The notes below the pieces were generated by a model. That model was not told the DNA's origin. It saw nothing but the letters and a program-made list of their open reading frames with translations, and ran no database searches. 64,000 nucleotides of DNA from Strongylocentrotus droebachiensis (Eukaryota > Echinodermata > Echinoidea > Camarodonta > Strongylocentrotidae), in the NCBI GenBank assembly GCA_035222895.1, contig JAVYIG010000313.1, positions 581,001 through 645,000 of the forward strand, in the 5' to 3' direction. This document shows positions 61,201 to 64,000 of the stretch, piece after piece; positions within the stretch are counted from its first letter, which is position 1, and each line of letters opens with the position of its first letter. A program made the position numbers and the translations under genes.

Positions 61201-63889
61201 GTGCCATTTTACAGGCACACATATGCTAATCTAACCATGTTAACGTTTACATCCTACCAGGTACCCATTTAACACCTGGGTGGAGAGGAAGAAATATAGT
61301 GCAAATATCTTGCTTCTAACTTAAGTAAGAATGCAGGGACTTTCGGAAGCCAGGCACCAGTTTTACATTTATTACAAAATATTAAATAACCGGCAAAATT
61401 TCAGTGTAAATCAAAAACTTTATATTGGGATTGTATTGGGAATAGTGCATCAAACTTATTTTCAAATTTAGAACTCCGTCCTTCCTATAATTTGTGTGCC
61501 AGAGTTGGTAAAAGAAAAAAATTACATCCTGACAAAAACTCAATATTTTAGGATGATGCGCTAATTTATTTAATCCATGATTTACAATCTTCAATAACAT
61601 TAAGTTTGCTAATGTGTGTTTTCATGTGTTTTTTTATTTTTCAAGTTAAAAAAGGTTAAAATTACTCAGGTTTGTGTTCGCTTGTTCTACTCTTTACACA
61701 TTCAACAATGGATGAGAAATCATTGGAAGGGACAGCGAACAGTTGCTGTGATACCATTTTCTGATGTAGGGATTCTAAATCCTGAAATTTCATGTGCTCT
61801 TTTATTCTACCACCTGGTCAACAGTTGCAGATTAGCGCATAACTTCTCGGCGGCTTGGAGCATGGGGTCAAAGAAGAGGGGCTTGATTCCAGTCCTTCTC
61901 TATAACGTCCCTGATCAAACCATTTATGTTCATGAAAATGTTTGATGACAAAAAAAAAGATGCAGAAACCAATAAATCAAATCAAATCAAATACTCACAT
62001 TGATACTCAAATCTGTGGTGTTGAAATTGATATCAGGGATGGTGAAATCAATAACTCCATCGGCAGGGCTGGTATAATTCTGGGTAAAGATGGGTTTGTA
62101 GCGATAGCTACCAGTCTCTTTAGCTTGCACCTTGAGAATAACAAACTCATCCCCGGCAGGAGTCTGATCAGGGTGGTTCACGTGAATCTGCTCAGCAAAT
62201 CATACAAGAATAACATAAAAATAAAATTAATATTCCGCTTTTATATAGCGCCCAATTTATCGATACAACGATGTGTCTAAGCACTTTACAGATATATTAT
62301 TACCCCGGTCATCGGATTCAGGCTTACCCGCACACAATGTATGCACATTCTCCACTCCCTGGGGAGCATTCCGGCCAGTCGCCATTTTTATGAGCGCAAT
62401 TTCAACTTGCAACCACATCAAAGAGTAACAAAAAAATGATGGAAAAAAGCTATTCCCTAGAATATCACCAGCAATCAAGAAAATTTGTGGATAGCCCCTG
62501 GTCTTAAATATGAAAAACTATCAACCTGAATTCATTTTCTCAAAGAAAAGCAAACTTGAAAGTCTGAATGAAAGTGCTGTCCATACTTGCTACTTGCTTT
62601 AAATTAGTGGTTTTTACAAATGCACTGTTCACTGCAATTCCAACTTGCCGAACAACAAAGCATAATGATGGAAAAGAGTTACCGGTAGTAATTGAAATAA
62701 TTTATGGAAAGCCAAACCTCCTTTATTTGAAAAGAAAATTTGAAAGTCTTAAATGAAAGTGCTGTCCATATTTGGATCCAATGCTTTCTACTTCAGGGGT
62801 TCAGAAAGGTGTCATGTTCATCAATTGAAGCGATTATACTTACAGTGCCGTAGAAGGGTACTCCTGGTTTGAATGTTGACGACGTGCTTATACCGATGGA
62901 CAACGCATCCTGACTGACCTTACCAACCTCAGCAGAGTGACTCAATGATTCCCCTACACAGTAAGAAAACAAAAATCAATTGCTATATAATCTTGAGCAG
63001 AGAGAGAGAGTGAGTCGAGCAATCACAAAATTATTAATCAAAAGCTTCATCTTAATCTGTTCATTGTACATAGGGGCGAAATTAAAATGTTTTTCTGCTC
63101 TTCCATATTCCTGCGTAATAAGTCCATCCACCATGCAACGCCCAGAAAAGTTCCCCAGGATCACTTCTCACTTCTGAATACTGATGATGATCAAGATGGT
63201 GGATACATGTGAATAACGCTTCAGGGCCGCGTTTCCTTGCAATGCATCTCGTACGACACATGTCTTCTTTACACATATCTCATCCAACAATGAAAAATCT
63301 CCTGGTGTGACTATTCCACATTGTGCTCTCTGGGGGGTGTTTCACAAAGATCCTAAGTCGAACTTAACTTTAAGTTGGACTTTAACATTATGGAGAGCCA
63401 TTTGTAGCCTTAAAATATCATATATTCAAAAGTATTTTAGACTTTTTGTTAATTCCACATCAAGAACATGAAATCTCCATGACAATAGAAAATATGGATG
63501 ATTTGAATCAACATTTTATGACTTTAAAATAACTTTTACAAAGAAAATGTATTTTCAAAGATGCTAACGGCTTTCCATAATTATTAAGTCCAACTTAGAG
63601 ATAAGTTCAACCTAGGATCTTTGTGAAACAACCCCCTGATACCCTAGCCATTAGTCATAGTCATATCTAGAGATCATTTGTTAACAGATGAAAGATGTGG
63701 ATAAATATCATATATGTCGTCAGGGACGCATTAGTGCACTTGATCGCCCTCTAGTGGTTTACCTGTTACAGAGTCCGTGATGTCAGCATCGATCTTGAGG
63801 TAGGCGTTCCAGGTGGAGTACCTTTGCGATCTCAACTCAAACATGGTCAGGTCTAGATCAAGAGAGTAGCATCCATCGCTATCGGTCTC
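29427..63889 (-). CDS. Thioester protein of the alpha-2-macroglobulin/complement superfamily with TIL, EGF and NTR domains (28 exons, 5' end off-window)
   Basis: The 28 exons listed separately join with consistent phases into 5133 bp: 1710 residues and TAG. Window numbering: MG3 end 1-~60; MG4 ~60-142; MG5 143-217, 218-247 and 309-~410, interrupted by a TIL domain at 248-308; MG6/bait ~411-525; MG7 ~575-680; first CUB part ~700-763; thioester domain ~764-1060 with GCGEQN at 783-788; second CUB part and MG8 ~1060-1270; acidic Thr/Glu/Pro linker ~1280-1550; cbEGF ~1550-1590; NTR ~1596-1710. Thioester proteins trap proteases or bind targets covalently in body fluid. The A2M-like core suggests protease trapping or opsonin function, while the NTR tail is a C3/C4/C5 hallmark. 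A CPAMD8-like or invertebrate A2M-like protein is possible. Signal peptide, MG1 and MG2 lie beyond 64000. Confidence 0.9.
30180..30373. repeat. SURF-like dispersed repeat fragment
   Basis: Contains TTCCTGGGGAGTATTCTGGCC and ACCATTTAACACCTGGGTAGAGAGTGGCAAATGTAGATAAATGT, words shared with repeats at 43735, 50050, 61250 and 62340. It ends next to the 30373 donor. Confidence 0.65.
30374..30517 (-). CDS. Thioester gene exon: NTR domain middle
   Basis: Encodes YIVKRRKNDLRLLKEKRS... to TCSCDMLGYKA, with two of the six NTR cysteines. Donor GCAG|GTACGT; phases join the neighbours (SDF-V-YIVK). Confidence 0.88.
31206..31292. repeat. Small foldback element, copy 1
   Basis: ATATCGTTTGTTTGGAGC and GCTCCAAACAGACGATAT face each other across ~50 bp. 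A sister copy lies at 33110-33190. Confidence 0.75.
31577..31906. repeat. Dispersed repeat CAGGGGTGATRGTGAGCACTAAA, copy 1
   Basis: Starts CAGGGGTGATAGTGAGCACT, then CCTCAACCATGTCCCCCTT, polyA, a G run and a C run, then (GGGAAAATA)n-like purine repeats. Parallel copy at 57939-58254. Both copies end beside a donor site of the thioester gene. Confidence 0.85.
31919..31984 (-). CDS. Thioester gene exon: NTR domain start
   Basis: Encodes DCAYCGDTLPEDGMDRFCSS plus DF: three of the NTR cysteines. Acceptor TCAAG before 31984 and donor TTTG|GTGAGT. 66 bp, phase 1 at both ends. Confidence 0.85.
32208..32519. mobile_element. TIR element, GTTTCACAAAGATCCTAAG family, copy 1
   Basis: GTTTCACAAAGATCCTAAGT at the left is matched by CTTAGGATCTTTGTGAAAC at the right, ~300 bp apart. 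Related copies: 36690-36962, 63331-63638 and a variant at 57565-57849. Confidence 0.85.
33110..33190. repeat. Small foldback element, copy 2
   Basis: GTATCGACTGTTTGGAGC and GCTCCAAACAGATGATAC enclose a GTTAACTC...GAGTTAAT inner stem. Sister of 31206-31292. Confidence 0.75.
33229..33725. mobile_element. TTAA-flanked MITE next to the donor of the large linker exon
   Basis: TTAAAGGTAGTACAAAGTTTTG at the left and CAAAACTTTGTAATACTTTTAA at the right. Its right end is 20 bp from the donor at 33745-33746. Confidence 0.85.
33747..34748 (-). CDS. Thioester gene: 1002-bp exon with MG8 end, acidic linker and cbEGF
   Basis: Encodes 334 residues. It starts SLTKSIELELECDPDREP (end of MG8 strand region), then Pro run IPPPPPPPF, then ~250 residues rich in Glu, Thr, Gly and Asp (e.g. 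GTEGTPEDVTEDG), then TPPPPTDFDEC. The EGF module has DFDEC, NICPGGSECFNFPGTYECRC and DGYTEDEEGNC: six Cys and a D-x-D-E-C start with an aromatic F/Y, so Ca2+-binding type. Many Thr suggest O-glycosylation. All other exons in the gene are 52-254 bp, so this exon is exceptional. Donor CATG|GTAAGA. Confidence 0.88.
34749..35645. other. Intron, no element with clear ends
   Basis: AT-rich intronic sequence between the linker exon and the repeat at 35646. No exon seen. Confidence 0.5.
35646..36033. mobile_element. TTAA-type MITE, AAGGGAT...GATGCCTTT family, copy 1
   Basis: Starts TTAAAGGGATTGAATAACTTTG and ends ACGATGCCTTTA. About 90% the same by eye as 44730-45108. Ends 30 bp from the donor at 36063. 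Confidence 0.85.
36065..36167 (-). CDS. Thioester gene exon: MG8 (receptor-binding-type) end
   Basis: Encodes LDNEVQVFSFDVTKEFDVED to VTVTDYYEK. VxDYYE is the typical end of the A2M receptor-binding domain. Phase 0 in, phase 1 out. Confidence 0.9.
36690..36962. mobile_element. TIR element, GTTTCACAAAGATCCTAAG family, copy 2
   Basis: GGGGGTGTTTCACAAAGATC at the left and GATCGTTGTGAAACACCCCT at the right. Ends about 30 bp from the donor at 36992. Confidence 0.88.
36994..37159 (-). CDS. Thioester gene exon: MG8 middle
   Basis: Encodes YNDGLDEESNMALVTVVPPS, then GFYPIK and KINFYFDT. The SNMA.V.V..PSGF signature is canonical for the A2M C-terminal domain. Confidence 0.92.
37206..37530. mobile_element. 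hAT-like MITE with 8-bp target duplication
   Basis: Ends ATACCTGCCAAC and GTTGGCAGGTAT, flanked by TCAAAGAC (37198-37205) and GCAAAGAC (37531-37538), a 7/8 match. An 8-bp duplication fits hAT. Confidence 0.75.
37845..38040. repeat. Possible retroelement 3' tail
   Basis: TTCAAGTTCAAGTTTAAGTTCATTTTATTCAATACC looks like a reversed LINE/SINE 3' end with a short tandem tail. Weak. Confidence 0.35.
38185..38379. mobile_element. TTAA-flanked MITE, AAAGCCCC family, copy 1
   Basis: TTAAAGCCCCACTTTACTAC at the left and CTAGTGCAGATAGGCCTTAA at the right. Inverted relative to 40036-40230 and 49180-49374; shares CTATATA.AAACAATGCCTAA-type and GAGAGCTGATTTGAT words. Confidence 0.85.
38437..38564 (-). CDS. 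Thioester gene exon: MG8 start
   Basis: Encodes IAINYNVKPSEP... to GVCNDYRLTTST. Acceptor CCTAG before 38564 and donor CCAG|GTAAAG. Exon borders match the family's usual layout. Confidence 0.9.
38820..39388. repeat. Minisatellite (AACTGAACTGATTGAACTGAC-like) with ~233-bp super-period
   Basis: Built of 5-bp and 10-bp ACTGA/TTGAA words. The longer word CACTTAACTTGCATGTTACTTAACTG recurs near 38872 and 39105. It stops only a few bases from the donor of the 39396 exon. Confidence 0.9.
39396..39620 (-). CDS. Thioester gene exon: end of thioester domain and second CUB segment
   Basis: Encodes DTVMGLTALARFAANS, then LYVEAKPVSV and GEGCALIQ. It directly continues GGFGSTQ of the preceding exon, giving the hallmark STQDTV. 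Confidence 0.93.
40036..40230. mobile_element. TTAA-flanked MITE, AAAGCCC family, copy 2
   Basis: TTAAAGCCCTCCTGTACTAG to AGTGCAGTGGGGCTTTAA; 24 bp from the donor at 40252. Confidence 0.88.
40254..40468 (-). CDS. Thioester gene exon: thioester domain, late part
   Basis: Encodes DLRYWNSNRPVSPG, then SSINIEINSYMVLTQFLRL, ending NRGAQGGFGSTQ. The EI.SY.(V/L)L and (R/Q)N.QGGF.STQ motifs are canonical in the alpha-alpha barrel. Confidence 0.94.
41035..41197 (-). CDS. Thioester gene exon: thioester domain helices
   Basis: Encodes DEGVVRGLECVIADLESVDD, then TYALAQIAYALALA. Y..A...YA.ALA is the usual helix signature. Phases 0 and 1. Confidence 0.92.
41613..41687 (-). CDS. Thioester gene exon: thioester domain, GGV...TAYV helix
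   Basis: 75-bp exon encoding GGVSSESMLTAYVVVTYLEA plus GLPAE. Its acceptor (TTCACACAG) is preceded by the 41697-42110 CT tract on the minus strand. Confidence 0.92.
41690..42128. repeat. (GA)n/(CT)n microsatellite with higher-order units
   Basis: About 420 bp of GAGAGA with interruptions GGTTACAGAGAGAAA (early) and GATAAACA (later). On the gene strand it is a long pyrimidine run ending just before the acceptor of the 41613-41687 exon. It ends in a (CA)n run near 42115. Confidence 0.95.
42483..42652 (-). CDS. Thioester gene exon: thioester domain after the bond region
   Basis: Encodes NTWLTAFVVRSLAQSS, then MAWLKSLQNPETGCIRS and GYLGYKAMM. With the preceding exon it gives DESGNTWLTAF, canonical. 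The position that is His in C3 and Asn in A2M appears to be Tyr (GYKAMMGG). Confidence 0.94.
42892..43135. repeat. ~98-bp tandem repeat, 2.5 units, adjoining the thioester exon donor
   Basis: TTTCATGTTTGAAAC(A/G)GAT(T/C)TGGAAAAGGG recurs near 42894, 42990 and 43087. The third unit runs to within ~15 bp of the donor at 43148. Confidence 0.9.
43150..43398 (-). CDS. Thioester gene exon carrying the GCGEQN thioester site
   Basis: Encodes DDMLGPSLENLEHLIRL, then PTGCGEQNMLGFVPNIVALE, ending FGERDESG. The Cys codon is at 43337-43339 and the Gln at 43328-43330, so both residues of the internal thioester are kept. QLNYRH-like sequence reads ELNYRHRDGSFSAFG. The donor is GTCAGT, a weaker GT site. Confidence 0.95.
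43420..43765. repeat. SURF-like dispersed repeat
   Basis: Begins (ATA/ATG)n AGTGTAAACTTATAGAGCGC and ends near TACCTAGGTGGAGAGTAGCAAATGTACATTGATGTCTTGCC. Shared with 49880-50190 and 62215-62400. Confidence 0.65.
44730..45108. mobile_element. TTAA-type MITE, AAGGGAT...GATGCCTTT family, copy 2
   Basis: TTAAAGGGATCCGGTAACTT to ACGATGCCTTTAA with TTAA at both ends. Sister of 35646-36033 and of the truncated copy at 63919-64000. Confidence 0.9.
45307..45358 (-). CDS. Thioester gene exon: short exon of the first CUB segment
   Basis: 52 bp encoding AEGVPEDYSWSSYFCLA; the VEPEGV...S.FLCL region of A2M proteins. In frame both sides, but the ~30 residues that normally follow are absent before the thioester exon. 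Confidence 0.82.
46003..48812. mobile_element. AT-rich insert with terminal CCCTAGT/ACTAGGG inverted ends
   Basis: Starts CCCTAGTCAAAATGGG and ends TTTTTACTAGGGG. Both ends are long CCTATTTTTT and AAAAATAGG runs that pair across the element (left arm ~46025-46200, right arm ~48360-48800). Contains the 51-bp satellite and a low-repeat middle section (47300-48350). Confidence 0.6.
46160..47290. repeat. 51-bp satellite, ~20 units
   Basis: Consensus words TTCCTATTTTTTTACTATGTTT, CTGGACTTAGATTTTTCTCTGCCATTT. The unit is a multiple of three, so one frame stays open for 157-158 codons (repeat MFLDLDFSLPFSSYFFT), but this is a by-product of unit length. Confidence 0.9.
49180..49374. mobile_element. 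TTAA-flanked MITE, AAAGCCC family, copy 3
   Basis: TTAAAGCCCGTCTGTACTAG to TACAGTGGGGTTTTAA; 32 bp from the donor at 49406. Confidence 0.88.
49408..49511 (-). CDS. Thioester gene exon: MG7 end/first CUB segment
   Basis: Encodes VNGVSVLDSDTLCGNEIISD, then EDTVRRDLLVK. (K)DTV.(K/R).LLV is the usual lead-in to the CUB segment. Confidence 0.9.
49641..49800. mobile_element. MITE, TACAGTCAAACCT family, copy 2 (right end lost)
   Basis: Starts TACAGTCAAACCTGCTTTAG, then ACCACCTGTATTCAAAGACCACC. The right inverted end is not clear. Confidence 0.75.
49875..50195. repeat. SURF-like repeat near full length
   Basis: Begins (AAT)n TAGTTCCCTCTTTTATAGCGC, then CAAAGTGCTTTACAGATATGG, CATTCTCCAC, CTGGGGAGCTTTCCAGCCAGG, and ends CCACCACAACACC. 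Related to 62215-62400 and 43420-43765. Confidence 0.75.
50232..50373 (-). CDS. Thioester gene exon: MG7 second half
   Basis: Encodes VRVTLSKTENFTLLSESDSQ, then VCVCGGQ and IVPLALGQIPLQ. Matches the VR(V)xL...CxC.xxxxxV.F.I.PL.LG.I pattern. Confidence 0.92.
50881..51109 (-). CDS. Thioester gene exon: MG7 first half
   Basis: Encodes DSGSASIDIQAPHTITDWIA, then FCLSPENGLGV, then TFQPFFLSFSLPYSVIRGEN and NYLDSC. This is the most strongly conserved A2M stretch in the window (TITxW...FCLS...GLGV...FQPFF...LPYSVIRGE). Confidence 0.95.
51992..52167. mobile_element. MITE, TACAGTCAAACCT family, copy 3
   Basis: TATAGTGAAACCTGTCTATAAAGACC to AGCAGGTTTGACTGTA with shared ATGAGAAACCATTTCAAGGGA. Confidence 0.85.
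52238..52436 (-). CDS. Thioester gene exon: MG6 end and start of MG7
   Basis: Encodes PYPIAYNRQNGPARGREG..., then RSYFPETFLWDLVTT. (R/K)xYFPETxLWD is canonical. Starts in phase 1 and ends in phase 2; donor CAGA|GTATGT. Confidence 0.93.
53072..53132 (-). CDS. Thioester gene exon: MG6
   Basis: 61 bp encoding NIGLVYLTSLDVETKPCPTF. This is the A.L.V.TN..I..P.(L)C-like end of the bait domain. Confidence 0.85.
53406..53579 (-). CDS. Thioester gene exon: bait-region exon with a basic cleavage-like site
   Basis: Encodes LFDSVRAYQLDRYGGFYDSS, then SNYPYRYRRRKRSSV, then FVDSSTAFK. The run RYRRRKRS fits a furin-type R-x-(K/R)-R site in the position of the bait/MG6 loop. A single Cys lies in SSKCSGS. 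In A2M the bait region is what proteases cut; here a constitutive cut is possible. Confidence 0.9.
53700..54530. repeat. Minisatellite (AACTGGTNT)n with ~180-bp super-period
   Basis: Built of AACTGG, GTATAACTGGT and GGTTGAATAGTT words. GGTTGAATAG recurs near 53888, 54072, 54248 and 54429. Fills the intron between the two MG6 exons. Confidence 0.93.
54571..54720 (-). CDS. Thioester gene exon: MG6 start
   Basis: Encodes VTLDFADSQVKPNGETTLDV, then SLCGVGVVDKSVYVLGGDN. (L)CGVGVVDKSV.(L) is canonical (A2M and C3: C.(L)(R/G)AVD.SV). Confidence 0.93.
55060..55090. repeat. Short telomere-like run
   Basis: GGTTAGGGTTAGGGTTAAG: under three TTAGGG units, intronic. Confidence 0.6.
55245..55498 (-). CDS. 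Thioester gene exon: MG5 second half
   Basis: Encodes VEIFIEEEELDIIEIYPPIY, then VTADMSPGASLLVYYIREDG, ending VEETFANE. (F.V)..(D/A)M(S/A)P.A.LLVYY(I/V)..DGE(V/I)(V/I)AD is the MG5 hallmark. Confidence 0.93.
55778..56222. mobile_element. TIR element (GGTGTATTAACCGCACC ends) with embedded RT scrap
   Basis: GGTGTATTAACCGCACCCCTCTTTTTCG at the left and its inverse CGGCAGCAAAAAGGTGCGGTTAATACACC at about 56193-56220. Internal 55860-55950 reads on the minus strand HGVPQGSILGPLLF-like, a LINE piece. PolyA/polyT runs near both ends. Confidence 0.65.
56223..57473. mobile_element. Decayed DNA transposon with 20-bp perfect TIRs
   Basis: TAATAAGCCATTTCGTAATT at 56223-56242 and AATTACGAAATGGCTTATTA at 57454-57473, perfect. 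The flanking (A)CGGT(G/A)TAT words are similar on both outer sides, so the true ends may be longer. Carries a SAP-domain fragment. Confidence 0.85.
56897..57227 (-). pseudogene. Transposon-encoded SAP-domain protein fragment, frameshifted
   Basis: ATG at 57225-57227 (MEDDTVVSIDN). Residues ~12-45 read LWTVPALKDYLRKRNLKVSG then RKEELVALVFAA: a SAP DNA-binding helix-extension-helix (LKDYL..R.L..SG.KEEL). After EQQKKEHYGDL a stop appears, and a neighbouring frame continues LPDPDGLVQGWESE. In some animal transposons a SAP domain is followed by a (L/I)PDP....GW motif and a YqaJ-type nuclease; here only the front survives. Not a host gene. Confidence 0.65.
57565..57849. mobile_element. Foldback element, variant of the GTTTCACAAAG family
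   Basis: CAGGGGGGTGGTTCACAAAG at left and GTGAAACACTCCCCTGG at right. Inner arms ATGGCAGGCCATTCATGCCA and TGGCATGAATGGCCTGCCAT are perfect inverses within a longer stem. Confidence 0.85.
57939..58254. repeat. Dispersed repeat CAGGGGTGATRGTGAGCACTAAA, copy 2
   Basis: Sister of 31577-31906, same order of words; ends (A)n and AAATCGGGTTTTTATCAGG, within 10 bp of the TIL exon donor. Confidence 0.85.
58262..58444 (-). CDS. Thioester gene exon: TIL (trypsin-inhibitor-like) domain inserted in MG5
   Basis: 183 bp encoding DTECEGDLVFSSCSPACPLI, then CFQNVSEICTGQCIIGCVCP, then the EGLFRDS stretch and VDNCTT. Ten cysteines with the C..C...C spacing and GC.CPEG(L/Y)..(D) word of TIL domains. TIL modules inhibit serine proteases or occur in mucin/VWF-like proteins. 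Exon phase is 1 at both ends and length divisible by three, so leaving it out keeps the frame (N-V-EIF). It interrupts a domain that is continuous in A2M. Confidence 0.93.
58855..59155 (+). pseudogene. LINE 3' end fragment
   Basis: Plus strand reads ..GDRSFTACASRLWNGLPKSF and a broken end, the L2/CR1-type ORF2 tail (GDR.F....LWN.LP). Ends TTTATAAATACCTGGATTGG and (ATTGG)n, a 3' tandem tail. Confidence 0.75.
59189..59279 (-). CDS. Thioester gene exon: MG5 middle with SRRRRQ motif
   Basis: Encodes FMSLGDFIEVPVSAPLSRRR then RQANADEEQN. The four-Arg run, just before the TIL insert, is a furin-type candidate. Phases 0 and 1. Confidence 0.82.
59430..59690. repeat. Large imperfect palindrome of (GACAACTACCCCC) units
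   Basis: Left half: GACAACTACCCC(C)AG- and CCTAGGACAACTA-type units; right half: GGGGGTAGTTGTC-type units. A C run (59518-59537) is at the centre. Would form a long cruciform. Confidence 0.9.
59700..59880. repeat. SURF-like repeat fragment
   Basis: ATTACCCCTATCATTGGATTCA...CACTCCCTAGGGAGTCTTGC, related to 62300-62390. Confidence 0.55.
60470..60694 (-). CDS. Thioester gene exon: MG5 first half
   Basis: Encodes AEAPGFKDLDTANYTQYRIY, then YSPSGSFVQIEPIYGTLAPG, ending TQFEFV. SPS.SF(V)(Q/H)(I/L)EP is canonical. Confidence 0.93.
60793..61010 (+). mobile_element. tRNA-derived SINE
   Basis: Head GAGCGATAGCTCAGTCGGTAGAGC holds an A box, and GGGTTTGAAACC at about 60843 is a B box (near GGTTCGAAACC). 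A tRNA-unrelated body follows (AGGCATTAATCCTCATTACC ...). Tail AATAACCACCACCAT. Not a tRNA gene: no complete cloverleaf. Confidence 0.8.
61140..61345. repeat. SURF-like repeat fragment
   Basis: CACCTGGGAGCATTGCAGCCAGGTGCC, ACCAGGTACCCATTTAACACCTGGGTGGAGAGG. Confidence 0.6.
61999..62187 (-). CDS. Thioester gene exon: MG4
   Basis: Encodes IHVNHPDQTPAGDEFVILKV, then DGVIDFTIPDIN. Follows PFYGT of the preceding exon; acceptor AGCAG before 62187. Confidence 0.9.
62215..62405. repeat. SURF-like repeat
   Basis: TTCCGCTTTTATATAGCGCC, AAGCACTTTACAGATAT, ATCGGATTCAGGCTTACCCG, CTCCACTCCCTGGGGAGC: typical of echinoid repeats from memory. Confidence 0.7.
62844..62953 (-). CDS. Thioester gene exon: MG3 end to MG4 start
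   Basis: Encodes GESLSHSAEVGKVSQDALSI, then STFKPGVPFYGT. (F/Y)(K/R)PG(V/L/I)PF.G marks the MG4 start in A2M proteins. Confidence 0.92.
63331..63638. mobile_element. TIR element, GTTTCACAAAGATCCTAAG family, copy 3
   Basis: TGGGGGGTGTTTCACAAAGATCC at the left and GGATCTTTGTGAAACAACCCCC at the right; nearly intact. Confidence 0.9.
63763..63889 (-). CDS. Thioester gene exon: MG3 (first exon inside window)
   Basis: Encodes ETDSDGCYSLDLDLTMFELR, then NAYLKIDADITDSVT. GC(Y/V)...(I/L)....F.L is the MG3 pattern. Acceptor TTGTCAG; the gene continues to the right beyond 64000. Confidence 0.87.
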
Positions 63890-63918
63890 CTGACAAAACA
63901 AGGATCAGACAAAACGTA

Positions 63919-64000
63919 TTAAAGGGAGTCTGTAACATTGCCTCAGATTCTGAAACAAAATCCTGAATTTAGCTCATGCTGCAATCATAACTATAAACCT
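63919..64000. mobile_element. TTAA-type MITE, AAGGGAT family, copy 3 (cut by window end)
   Basis: TTAAAGGGAGTCTGTAACATTGCCTCAGATTCTGAAACAAAATCCTG... follows the 44730 copy. Confidence 0.85.

Noticed and set aside
62568..62756. 62-codon plus-strand frame between MG4 exons
   Set aside because: No recognisable domain and a tandem-like sequence (GAAAGTGCTGTCCATA repeats at 62571 and 62756).

Overview
The window is eukaryotic DNA from a marine deuterostome, most likely a sea urchin. It is AT-rich and intron-dense, with small coding exons, many short inverted-repeat transposons, L2/CR1-like LINE pieces, tRNA-derived SINEs and SURF-like repeats. The assignment to echinoids rests on repeat style and on the gene set, so it is an inference. 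There are no bacterial-type features.

Left part (0-3 kb): the first two coding exons of a K+-dependent Na+/Ca2+ exchanger (SLC24/NCKX family) lie on the minus strand, and the rest of the gene is off the left end. From 3 to 14 kb there is no convincing host gene. This stretch holds a MITE with long TIRs (4.7 kb), a decayed LINE (6.0-6.7 kb), an 0.8 kb TIR transposon (7.5-8.3 kb) and a ten-unit ~316-bp tandem array with a 1634-bp higher-order period (9.07-12.96 kb). A TTAA-flanked MITE inside that array was copied along with it.

Middle (14.6-24 kb): a complete three-exon gene for a 226-residue protein with two death domains (minus strand) is divergent from a complete three-exon LSM6 gene (plus strand). 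LSM6 intron 1 carries an antisense L2-like LINE with a 428-codon open reverse transcriptase frame.

Right part (29.4-64 kb): 28 exons of one large thioester protein (alpha-2-macroglobulin/complement superfamily) lie on the minus strand. All splice phases agree and the exons give 1710 residues plus a stop; the 5' end is beyond the right edge. The order read from the exons is MG3 (end), MG4, MG5 interrupted by a TIL domain, MG6 with a basic cleavage-like site, MG7, a shortened first CUB segment, the thioester domain with an intact GCGEQN motif, second CUB segment, MG8, a long acidic Thr/Glu/Pro linker, one calcium-binding EGF domain, and a C-terminal NTR (C345C-like) domain. The combination joins an A2M-type core to a complement-type tail and an inserted protease-inhibitor module, and it is the most interesting item in the window.

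The introns of this gene are full of MITEs and satellites, several of which lie next to splice sites. At one acceptor a 400-bp (CT)n tract supplies the polypyrimidine tract.
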